From Leadbetterella sp040829825 (GTDB taxonomy: Bacteria > Bacteroidota > Bacteroidia > Cytophagales > Spirosomataceae), in NCBI RefSeq assembly GCF_040829825.1, contig NZ_JBFOLH010000015.1: a stretch of 64,000 nt of DNA; one strand, written 5' to 3'. This document shows, in pieces, positions 1 to 7,697 of this stretch (positions are counted from its first letter, which is position 1; each line of letters begins with the position of its first letter). The translations under genes and the position numbers were made by a program. The notes under the pieces were generated by a model that saw only the letters and a program-made list of their open reading frames with translations, searched no databases and had not been told where the DNA came from.

Positions 1-167
1 CCACATAGGTTTTATAAAGAAGATCAAATCTATGTATCTATTGTGGTGTGGAAATAGTTCGTAACATGAGTTACTAAATAGATTTATTAACCACATAGGT
101 TTTATAAAGAAGATCAAATCTATGTATCTATTGTGGTGTGGAAATAGTTCGTAACATGAGTTACTAA
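1..167. repeat. Tandem repeat, 77 bp identical core, 90 bp period
   Basis: Bases 1-77 recur without a mismatch at 91-167, separated by a 13-bp A/T-rich linker. The array may continue past the left edge. Each copy begins with CCACATAG and holds CTATG and CTATTGTGG further on, so the first half can fold into an imperfect hairpin. A second small dyad, GTAAC-ATGA-GTTAC, lies near its 3' end. Short palindromes starting AACCACATAG are common intergenic repeats in Bacteroidota, and I place this one there from memory. The second copy ends 5 bp before the DUF1697 start codon, so it may also carry that gene's promoter or leader. Confidence 0.85.
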
Positions 168-172
168 TAAAA

Positions 173-736
173 ATGAAAAAAATATCTGCCTCATCGGATT
201 CTGCCTCCAGCCTTAGATTCTGCGCTTTCCTGCGAGGCGTGAACGTAAAAGGAACGGCCATGAAAATGGCAGAAGTGTGCACCGTATTTGAAAAGGCGGG
301 CATGGAAAAGGTTTCTGCGGTGCTGGCTTCCGGCAATATCGTGTTTTCATCCGGCAAAACTGCGGAAGAGCTGAGGCCGGTGCTGGAAAAGGCCATGGCG
401 GAGCATTTCCGTTACGAAGCATTCCTTTTTGTGAAGGACCAAAGTGAAATAGAAACCATTTTCAGGCTCAATCCCTTTGAGATTCATCCTGAATTTCACA
501 TTTACGCTTTTGTGGGGATCGGGGGGATTGAAAAAATCCTGGCGGAGGTGTTTGAAAAGTCGGTGAAAGCAGCAGGGGAGGAAGGCCGGGTTGTTGAAAA
601 TCATTTCTACTGGCGCGTGTCCAAAGGCAGTACGCTGGATTCTGATTTCGGGAAAATATTGGGCAGAAAGAACCTGAAAGATGCTTTTACTTCGCGGAAT
701 CTGAATACTTTTGAAAAGGTACTTAAGAAAATGTAA
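173..736 (+). CDS. DUF1697 family protein
   Basis: A 187-residue protein close to the usual DUF1697 length (about 180). The family hallmark FLRGVNVKGTAMKM is at residues 19-32 and is followed by the conserved LASGNIVFSS at 51-60. The family is widespread and cytoplasmic, and has no established biochemical role. The ATG at 173 sits directly behind the 90-bp-period repeat. The first 14 residues are Ser/Ala-rich and precede the domain, so a later start is possible, but there is no in-frame ATG before the conserved segment. The stop is only 6 bp from the convergent end of the hmu operon, with no clear terminator between them. Confidence 0.85.
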   Translation: MKKISASSDSASSLRFCAFLRGVNVKGTAMKMAEVCTVFEKAGMEKVSAVLASGNIVFSSGKTAEELRPVLEKAMAEHFRYEAFLFVKDQSEIETIFRLNPFEIHPEFHIYAFVGIGGIEKILAEVFEKSVKAAGEEGRVVENHFYWRVSKGSTLDSDFGKILGRKNLKDAFTSRNLNTFEKVLKKM

Positions 737-742
737 AGCCGT

Positions 743-1081
743 TTATTCCGGCACATAAATGATCTCCCCGTTTTCCAGCTGGTAGGCGGTTCCTACGCGT
801 TTTCCCTGCGACTTGTTCTTGTCTGTGGGGCTGTCGGAGGCTTTGTATTTCTCGATTTTGTTGCCTTTTTTGACAATGATCTCCATGTTTTCCGTGCCGG
901 GATTTTTCACCATGTTAAAATCTTCTTTAGACATCAGCTCGGTCATGCCCAGCTTACTGACCAGTGCCACCATCAGCGCTACGGCAAACACCAGGGAGAA
1001 GTCAAAGAGATTGGCTACCGCCGCAATGGGGTCCAGGGCTTCATCGTTGGTTTTCTTAAACCGTCTTTTTCTGTTTCTCAT
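743..1081 (-). CDS. hmuV: HmuV-like DUF2149 membrane protein (ExbD-like topology)
   Basis: A 112-residue protein that is the last gene of the hmu-like operon. A basic cytoplasmic N-terminus is followed by one membrane segment (about 24-44) and a small periplasmic domain. Asp27 sits at the start of the membrane segment, as the proton-carrying Asp does in ExbD/TolR/MotB; that comparison is mine. DUF2149 proteins are typically encoded beside MotA/TolQ/ExbB channels and CobN-like proteins. The start overlaps the end of the ExbB-like gene by 26 bp, which suggests translational coupling. Likely role: stator or peptidoglycan-side partner of the channel that energises HmuS. The name follows gene order in hmuYRSTUV. 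Confidence 0.75.
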   Translation of the reverse strand: MRNRKRRFKKTNDEALDPIAAVANLFDFSLVFAVALMVALVSKLGMTELMSKEDFNMVKNPGTENMEIIVKKGNKIEKYKASDSPTDKNKSQGKRVGTAYQLENGEIIYVPE

Positions 1082-1658
1082 CTATAATTTCATTTACAAA
1101 TTCAAGATTGGCGAGGTCTTCGTTATGCCACCGCTGTTTAATTTGCAGGGTCAGGAAGCCGATACCCCCTATCACCAGGCCGATGATGGTGGAGGCAAAA
1201 CCCTCTTGCATGTTTTGGGCTATGGAGCTCAGATCGCCGTTCGTAAGGCCCACCAGGGCGGGCTGTATGGGGATCAGCGTTCCCATTAAGCCCAGGATAG
1301 GGCCTACTTTGGAGAGCGTGCGGGAGAGGTCAAGGTCTTTCTCCGAAGCCAGCTCAAAATCAGCCAGGATTTTCTCGCGGTGCACTTTGGACTCCTCATA
1401 GGTAAGAAGCCGGTCGAGGGAAGCCGTATAAAGGGAATTGCGGTGGGTGTTACTTTCTTCCAGCTGGCGCAGTCCGCCGGGGGTAAGGTCCCGGAGAACC
1501 GGGCTCAGCCTTTTATTATTTTTCAGTCGGTTTACATAGAACCCGTAAAACCCGCCCAGCAGCAGCACGCCCCGGATAAAAAGGAAGATAAGGGTGAGCA
1601 CGGTGGGCACCAGCAGCCCGGTAGAGATCCAGTAGATGATTTTGTTCAGTATTTCCAT
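1056..1658 (-). CDS. hmuU: MotA/TolQ/ExbB proton channel family protein (HmuU-like)
   Basis: A 200-residue inner-membrane protein with the MotA/TolQ/ExbB pattern: an N-terminal membrane segment (about 13-40), a charged cytoplasmic helical stretch (45-115), then two conserved helices at 117-133 (KVGPILGLMGTLIP) and 153-173 (GFASTIIGLVIGGIG). This family forms proton channels that convert proton motive force into mechanical work. Its neighbours are the DUF2149 protein downstream (26-bp overlap) and the polytopic membrane protein upstream (13-bp overlap). In this setting the pair probably energises the CobN-like HmuS or the receptor rather than a flagellum. Name assigned by gene order. Confidence 0.82.
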   Translation of the reverse strand: MEILNKIIYWISTGLLVPTVLTLIFLFIRGVLLLGGFYGFYVNRLKNNKRLSPVLRDLTPGGLRQLEESNTHRNSLYTASLDRLLTYEESKVHREKILADFELASEKDLDLSRTLSKVGPILGLMGTLIPIQPALVGLTNGDLSSIAQNMQEGFASTIIGLVIGGIGFLTLQIKQRWHNEDLANLEFVNEIIDEKQKKTV

Positions 1659-2332
1659 TTATTCTTTTTGATTTGATGTCCTAAATACCCTAGTATACCC
1701 AGGGAAAGGGTCAGCGCCAGGGTCATTACCAGGGGCTTCAGATCGGGAAAGTGGCTTTCCCGGCTGGGAACGGGGATGTCAAAGCCGGCCGTCAGCAGGC
1801 AGGCCGTGACGATCTGTAAAAAGTGCAGGAGCAGTTTTAGCTCCAGGCGGAGGTCTTTCTCCGGTAAAATGCGCCTTATGAGGATAGGGACAGCCGCAAA
1901 TAGCAGGAATATGCCGGCTGCTATGCTGAGGGCCAGGGCGGTAAACGACATGTCCAGCCCCTGGAAAAATACGAGTGTTTCCAATAGCGCAATGGCCGGG
2001 AGAACAGAGGGGCCCACCAGGTAAAAAGAGCGTTGCTGCCCTTTACCGATGGGCTCACCGTGGAGTTTCCGGAGCTGAAGCAGGCCGGATGTCAGCAGCA
2101 GCATCCCTTCTGCAATCAGGAAGATGGCCAGCCCCTGCGCTATTTCGGGGCTGTGCAGGTAGGCGGAGACGGTCTGGCTGTTTTGCTGAATGGCATAAGG
2201 ATAAAACCAATAGGCAAAGATGGCCAGTGCCAGGCTTGACAGTACGGACAGCCCCTTTTGCGGCAGCAGGGAAATATGCAGCCAGAAACCGAGCGTGCTG
2301 AGCAGCATCAACAGATAAATAACTTCCCTCAT
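1646..2332 (-). CDS. hmuT: HmuT-like polytopic inner-membrane protein
   Basis: A 228-residue protein with about six hydrophobic segments (near 3-18, 27-45, 67-83, 104-125, 130-150, 170-187 and 203-220). No enzyme motif is visible. It follows hmuS with a 4-bp ATGA overlap and overlaps the ExbB-like gene by 13 bp, so it is co-translated with them. In the hmuYRSTUV operon first described in Porphyromonas the position after hmuS is hmuT, an uncharacterised membrane protein, and I use the name by position only. It may be a membrane anchor or permease that links HmuS to the channel. Confidence 0.65.
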   Translation of the reverse strand: MREVIYLLMLLSTLGFWLHISLLPQKGLSVLSSLALAIFAYWFYPYAIQQNSQTVSAYLHSPEIAQGLAIFLIAEGMLLLTSGLLQLRKLHGEPIGKGQQRSFYLVGPSVLPAIALLETLVFFQGLDMSFTALALSIAAGIFLLFAAVPILIRRILPEKDLRLELKLLLHFLQIVTACLLTAGFDIPVPSRESHFPDLKPLVMTLALTLSLGILGYLGHQIKKNKWKY

Positions 2333-5300
2333 GTTCCGCTCTGCTTACGTTTCCGGATAAACCAGAAGAGACCGGCAGCCAGCAGCAGGATCAGCGCCAC
2401 GCCGTACCGGGTTCCGGTTTCTGGGGAGATTTTGTTCTCCGGCTTATCGGGCCGCGGCTCTTCGGTTTTCTTCAGGGTGACAGAGGCATCGGTTCCGGCG
2501 GCTTTGGCCGTTCCGGCGGCATCAATGGCCCGGTTATAGTCGGCTTTATCCGCGCCTGACAACCGCTTATCAATGAATGAGCGGAGGGCGGTATTGTTAC
2601 ACACAAACCCCGAGCAACCGGCGCCGTGCTGCCTGACCTGGGCCAGGTGGAGCTCCGTGATCTCCCGGACCTGCTGCTCGCTGGCTTTCCAGTACCCTTT
2701 CCGCACGGTTTCCAGCATTACAGCGGTCATTTCTTCCAGTGCAAAAGGATTCTCCCGCTCAAAGAACGAGCGGATGCCGAGGTTCCCGGTGTCTTTGATG
2801 TAGACGTCGTGAAGCTGGTTCCATAGTTCGCCGTCTACCGCCTCCGGTTTCATCACGTTCCAGCCGTAGGTGTTCCGGAAGGTCTCTGCCAGCTTTTCCG
2901 CTGATGAGGCCCCGCCGCCGGCCAGTTCGCTGATGTATTTGGGGTTCAACAGGGTAGAGCGGGCCTCTACCCAAATGGCTTCTTTGATGTTCTGGATGCG
3001 GGCGTGGGAAGGATTCCGGAAGTCGTTAAAGAATACATCGGCCTCTTTCCCGGTGGCGGTTTTGACGGCCAGGTTCAGTCCGCCGGCAAACTCGTACACG
3101 TGATCCAGGCTCAATGCGCCCCAGGTGTTCGACTCCCGTGGCTGAACGATGGCTTCGGTGTTCTGAAGTGCCGCTTCAAATACCCCTTCCCGGTAATAGG
3201 CCCAGCGGTCGGAGTCGTCATAAACGGCCCCCATGTTATTCAGGTAGGTCTTGCCCACTTCGGTATCGGATGTCCAGGAATCGCCTTTTTCCACCATTCC
3301 CATGATGCCCGTGCCGTAGTTGCCGTTAGCGCCGCCAAATACCCGGAGGGTGGCCAGCTCCCGCGCTTCCTGGGGCGAGATGCCTTTGGCTATCATGCTC
3401 TTTTCGGCTGTCAGAACGCCTGATTTCACGAAGTTGTCCTCTCCATCGCCCGCTTCCGTAGCCATTTTTACGGCTACATTGATCAGTTTCAGGCGGGAAG
3501 CGGCGAGGTCACGCAGCTGCCCGGCGGTCTGCACCACCACATCTATCCGGGGACGTTTTAGCTCAGCCTGCGGGATCAGGCGGATATCCTGTACCCGGCC
3601 AAAGGGATCCCGCACAGGTTCCACGCCCAGCAGCCAGAACACCTGGCCCAGCATGGCGCCTTCAGTCTGGATAAAGTCACCGGGCCAGAGGGTAAATGCT
3701 ACTTTTTTAGGGTAAGTGCCGTGTGTTTTCAGGTGATTTTCCAGGAGGGAGTTGCCCAGCATTTTGCCTACCTCCCAGCCTTCGGCTGACGGGGTCTTTT
3801 CCGCATCGATGGAAAACAGGTTACGCCCGGTGGGAATGGCAGCGGGAGTGGCTATGGGGTCACCGCCGGGCGACGGGCTGATATAGCCTCCGCTGAGGGC
3901 GGTGAGAATGCCCGTAAACTCGGCTTCAGTGCTGCTTTTGAGGGCTTCCCGGTACGAGCGGATGTTGGTCACAGCATTTTCGATGGTCAGTACGGCGGTA
4001 GCAAATTCCTTTTCCCGGGCATCCGGTACAGCTTTGGGCCGGTGAGACGGGCCGGCTCCGGGGATGGGCCGTTCGGAGGATGTGACGGAAGTTTCGCTTC
4101 TTTCCCGGTTATTCTGTAGGGTCCTAGATTGCGGAAGAGAGGGTTTTTCCGGAGTAGGATGTTTTGACGTAGGAGTGTTATCCACCTCTTTTTCTCCGGG
4201 ATGAGTAGAGGTTTTGGCTGTCGGCCGGGCCGGGGTGCCTGCCGTATTCTTAGCTCCTGCATGCTGTGCAATGCCCGGGCGGCCTCCGGGGTGCCCGGCC
4301 GGCTGTACGGCATTCGCTTCCTGCCACTGATGTGCCCGCTTCCGGTCGCTTTCTGCGATTACCTGATCCGCGGAAAGACTACCGTTCAGGGCCCGGTCAA
4401 TGATCTGCCGGGCTTTTTGGGTATATATTTTGTTGAACCAGACTTTGTCGTCGGTCTTCGATGCCGGGATACGACCCTTGATAACGTCCAGCCTGGCAAA
4501 CGAGTAGGCCAGCGGGTCAAGGGCCATCAGCATGACCGTATTATTCAGCTGTTGGGTGGTATAGGGTTTGCCCAGGGTATAGAGGCCGCCGGTGACCTTT
4601 TCATTGGCTATTTCTTCCACCAGGTTGGCCAGCTGGCGGCATTGTTCCGGCGTCAGGTCCCGGGTATCGTCCTGCAGGCCGAGGTCTTTGTACAGTTTTA
4701 GCTTACGGGCACGCTCTGAAATGGTTTTGGTATAGGCGTGCTGCATGGCCGGATCTTCCAAAGCAGAAAAGGTATGCAGCTGCTGCTCCAGGGCACCCAG
4801 CTCATCGTAAGCACCGCTCTCCATGAGCGGCGGGGTAAGGTAGCTGATCGTAGTGGCGTACGTGCGGCGCTTGGCCATCATGGCCTCGCCCACGTTGGAG
4901 ATGGTATATACGTAAAAATGAGGTGTATTCCCGATGAGCGCATCCGGCCAGTCAGACCCGGATAGGGCGATCTGCTTGCCGGGAGTAAATTCCAGGCTGC
5001 CGTGGGTGCCGAAATGGAGAATAGCATCGGCTTTAAAGGCATTGCGGGTCCACAGGTAGCTGGCCAGGTAGGGGTGCGGGGGTGCTTCTTTGGCTCCATG
5101 TACCAGGCTGTTCGTATTGCTGCCTATGCCCGGTAAAGGTTGGGGAAGCAGAACCACATTACCGAATTGTATCCGCGAAACTGCAATGTAGTCTTTGCCG
5201 TCTTTGGAAAGCGACAAATAGCTTCCCGGCGCCTTTCCGTATTTTTCTTCCACCCGGTTCCAGAGCTCTTTCGGTAGTGCGGCTTTGGCCCAGGCTTCGT

Positions 5301-6651
5301 AGGTGCCGGCTTCCACCAGCTCGGGGTTAGCCGTGCGGATGTACCGGGCCACCGATCCTTCTGCGTAAGGAGCCAGCACCGAACCGTTTTGCAGGATCAG
5401 CTGCCACAGCTCTTTTTCGCTAGCCGGAAGCCCCGTGAGGTTGTAACCTTCTGCCTGCAGCCTTTTCAGCAGGTGAAACAGGCTGGGTACCACTTCCATG
5501 TTAGCGGCTACCATGGAGTTCAGCCCGGGACCTTTAAAGTAGTAGATCGCGATTTTTTTACCGGCGTTGCTTTTCTTTTTCAGGGCAATGTATTTTGCCA
5601 CCATGTCGGAAAACGCTTCTAAACGCCCGGGAATGGCGCGGAACGACAGGAAATTATTTTCATCGCGGTACTGGGCCACAATGGCGTATGGATTAACGGC
5701 GCCGTCCAGCTCGGGCAGGGTGACACTCATGGTCAGGAGGGCGCCATTCATGCCCTGCGGATCTTTCACCCATTTATCGTATTCGGTAAATACGCTCAAG
5801 GGAGCCAGCAGGGGAACTTTGTTTTCGCGGAGCCATTGCTGCGCTTCTGCTGCTTCACCCTGGGTAAGCCGGCCGTGAGGCATCATGATGGCCACATCCG
5901 GCCGGATCTGCTTCAGCCAGGCCAGCCGTTTGCTGACCGAGGCAATGGGGTAGACGTTCATACCCCGGCTACTGAGCGACTTAATGATGGCTTCCAGGTG
6001 CTCACGGTTCGAATTAAACGGGCCCGGAACGGTGGTCAGCAAAACCACTTTGGGCGCGCCGGGCTTCAGGAAGCCCTTTTCGGTGCCGTATTTTTCAAAG
6101 TCGGCGGGGTTTTCAAAAAGTACGGTTTCGTCGATATGGAAAAATACGTCCGGCGGAATGGGGTGAGGCTTCTCCCAGGTGCCGGTAAAAAACGTTTTGC
6201 CGTCGAGGCTCTCCCTGACGTAGCTGAGCAGGTTTTTGTAGTTCCGGTTGCCGCCGTACCGGAAGTAGTCCGTAATGTAGCTGAGGTCACGGCCTTCCAG
6301 GTTGGTCACGTCGATATCCGGGTTGGTGGTGCCTTCCATGTAGAGAGCTGCTCCTGATTTTTTGAGGGTCTCCACCTGTTCCGGTTTGAGGCTGAAACCC
6401 CTTCCGAACAGGAAAACGGCAGTGTAGTTTCCTGCCTTTTCCAGCCGGTCTGTTTCCAGTACCTCCAGGTGGATAAAGCGGCTATCGTTTGCCTTTTTGA
6501 TCCGGGACAGCTGGAATTCAGGATAATTCACAAAGGCGATCCGTGTGGGCGCCAGGTATTTCCTGTACTGGGTGAAGGCCAGGGTGAGCGCCACCAGGAC
6601 CGCTAACCCGGTCCCGGTGGCTTTACCGTATTTTTTAAAGAATGATTTCAT
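2329..6651 (-). CDS. hmuS: HmuS: CobN/BchH-like chelatase-superfamily protein
   Basis: A 1440-residue member of the CobN/magnesium-chelatase H superfamily. The hallmark HFGTHGSLEFTPGK is at about 545-560. There is an N-terminal membrane segment (about 12-28) and a C-terminal membrane segment (about 1412-1431) followed by a basic tail, so the body is predicted to be membrane-tethered, probably in the periplasm. A low-complexity Pro/Ser/Thr/His-rich insert spans about 775-880. HmuS proteins belong to heme uptake loci; work in gut Bacteroidota, recalled here, points to removal of iron from heme rather than metal insertion. Start and stop overlap both neighbours by 4 bp. No ChlI/ChlD partners are present in the window. 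Confidence 0.88.
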   Translation of the reverse strand: MKSFFKKYGKATGTGLAVLVALTLAFTQYRKYLAPTRIAFVNYPEFQLSRIKKANDSRFIHLEVLETDRLEKAGNYTAVFLFGRGFSLKPEQVETLKKSGAALYMEGTTNPDIDVTNLEGRDLSYITDYFRYGGNRNYKNLLSYVRESLDGKTFFTGTWEKPHPIPPDVFFHIDETVLFENPADFEKYGTEKGFLKPGAPKVVLLTTVPGPFNSNREHLEAIIKSLSSRGMNVYPIASVSKRLAWLKQIRPDVAIMMPHGRLTQGEAAEAQQWLRENKVPLLAPLSVFTEYDKWVKDPQGMNGALLTMSVTLPELDGAVNPYAIVAQYRDENNFLSFRAIPGRLEAFSDMVAKYIALKKKSNAGKKIAIYYFKGPGLNSMVAANMEVVPSLFHLLKRLQAEGYNLTGLPASEKELWQLILQNGSVLAPYAEGSVARYIRTANPELVEAGTYEAWAKAALPKELWNRVEEKYGKAPGSYLSLSKDGKDYIAVSRIQFGNVVLLPQPLPGIGSNTNSLVHGAKEAPPHPYLASYLWTRNAFKADAILHFGTHGSLEFTPGKQIALSGSDWPDALIGNTPHFYVYTISNVGEAMMAKRRTYATTISYLTPPLMESGAYDELGALEQQLHTFSALEDPAMQHAYTKTISERARKLKLYKDLGLQDDTRDLTPEQCRQLANLVEEIANEKVTGGLYTLGKPYTTQQLNNTVMLMALDPLAYSFARLDVIKGRIPASKTDDKVWFNKIYTQKARQIIDRALNGSLSADQVIAESDRKRAHQWQEANAVQPAGHPGGRPGIAQHAGAKNTAGTPARPTAKTSTHPGEKEVDNTPTSKHPTPEKPSLPQSRTLQNNRERSETSVTSSERPIPGAGPSHRPKAVPDAREKEFATAVLTIENAVTNIRSYREALKSSTEAEFTGILTALSGGYISPSPGGDPIATPAAIPTGRNLFSIDAEKTPSAEGWEVGKMLGNSLLENHLKTHGTYPKKVAFTLWPGDFIQTEGAMLGQVFWLLGVEPVRDPFGRVQDIRLIPQAELKRPRIDVVVQTAGQLRDLAASRLKLINVAVKMATEAGDGEDNFVKSGVLTAEKSMIAKGISPQEARELATLRVFGGANGNYGTGIMGMVEKGDSWTSDTEVGKTYLNNMGAVYDDSDRWAYYREGVFEAALQNTEAIVQPRESNTWGALSLDHVYEFAGGLNLAVKTATGKEADVFFNDFRNPSHARIQNIKEAIWVEARSTLLNPKYISELAGGGASSAEKLAETFRNTYGWNVMKPEAVDGELWNQLHDVYIKDTGNLGIRSFFERENPFALEEMTAVMLETVRKGYWKASEQQVREITELHLAQVRQHGAGCSGFVCNNTALRSFIDKRLSGADKADYNRAIDAAGTAKAAGTDASVTLKKTEEPRPDKPENKISPETGTRYGVALILLLAAGLFWFIRKRKQSGT

Positions 6652-7685
6652 TGAAGCTCATTGTACTGGAAAGAAGGGTACCCTGAGGTGATATCAGGTC
6701 CGCCCTTAAAGGTCAGGAATTTCATTTTGTAGACCCGGCCTTCCGCATCCTGTATCATGTAGGTCTTCCAGTCGTATACCTTGTAGTTGGCCTGGGCGTG
6801 CGGCTGCAGGATCTGCCACCAGGATTTCCCGATGACAGAGGCATCTGTTGTCGGGGATAAGGCCTGGAAGTCGGCTTTGGTCAGCACGTCGTATTTGCTT
6901 TCTGATGAAGCCACATTGTTGATGGGAGCAGTGGGCAGGTCGCTGGCGGCCAGGTCAGCCGCCGGGTTATGAACCGCCACCTGTACGTTTTCAAAGCGGT
7001 TGGTCAGGAAGCCCACGCTTACCACATAGCTGCCCGGAGGGCCGCCGCCCGGCTGGGTGATGCCTGTGGCTACAATATCCCATTTGCCTTTCTCGGGCTC
7101 TACGTCAACCACGGTACTATTGATGAGCGAGAAATAGGTAAAGTTGGTTTTGGTATTGACCGGGATCTCCACGGTTTTGTCTTCCGTACCGTCGAGGTTG
7201 GCATAGCGGAGGGTGTATTTTCCGTTGGAAAATCCTTCCACCCTGAATTTTTTAAAGCCCAGGCTGACCGCTGAAGTGGGCGGGTTCAGGCCCAGGTTGA
7301 TCACGTAGGTCTTGCCCTGCCAGTCGCCTACAGCGGTTTTGGTCAGATCCAGGCTGATGTCGTCGTACCTGAGGCCCGTAGCAGGTACCTGGGTGGTGGA
7401 GGCGAAATCAGTGGTTACGGCATACACACCGGTCTTTTTGGCAAAATTTGACCGGACGGCAGTGCCGCCCGAGCTTTGGAAGGCCAGGTCCCAGCTGTTG
7501 GCGGGCCGCACCACAGCTGTGCCTTCACTGAGGTCAAAGTAGACCTGGTTAGCGTAGTCACTGCCCATTTCGGCGGTTTTGGTGCCTTCTGCCAGCTTGA
7601 TCTCGGTAAAAGGCTCATCTTTGCTACAGGCATTCAGGAGCAGCACGGCGCTTGCCAGAAGTGAAAATCTGAATTTTTGGGTCAT
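6648..7685 (-). CDS. hmuY: HmuY-family heme-binding lipoprotein
   Basis: A 345-residue lipoprotein with lipobox LLNAC (Cys20). The mature protein has the all-beta HmuY fold signature, including the N-terminal region with NSWDLAFQ and a C-terminal stretch with ADFQALSP and YKMKFLTF. HmuY of Porphyromonas is a surface hemophore that captures heme and passes it to the receptor HmuR. This protein is longer than P. gingivalis HmuY (about 216 residues), and I see no obvious internal duplication. It lies 12 bp after the receptor gene and overlaps hmuS by 4 bp. The order receptor-hmuY is the reverse of the canonical hmuY-hmuR. Confidence 0.85.
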   Translation of the reverse strand: MTQKFRFSLLASAVLLLNACSKDEPFTEIKLAEGTKTAEMGSDYANQVYFDLSEGTAVVRPANSWDLAFQSSGGTAVRSNFAKKTGVYAVTTDFASTTQVPATGLRYDDISLDLTKTAVGDWQGKTYVINLGLNPPTSAVSLGFKKFRVEGFSNGKYTLRYANLDGTEDKTVEIPVNTKTNFTYFSLINSTVVDVEPEKGKWDIVATGITQPGGGPPGSYVVSVGFLTNRFENVQVAVHNPAADLAASDLPTAPINNVASSESKYDVLTKADFQALSPTTDASVIGKSWWQILQPHAQANYKVYDWKTYMIQDAEGRVYKMKFLTFKGGPDITSGYPSFQYNELQ

Positions 7686-7697
7686 GAAAGTTAACGG

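Noticed and set aside
1..167. CRISPR-like array at the left edge
   Set aside because: The repeat is 77 bp and both copies are identical throughout; there are no different spacers and no cas genes.
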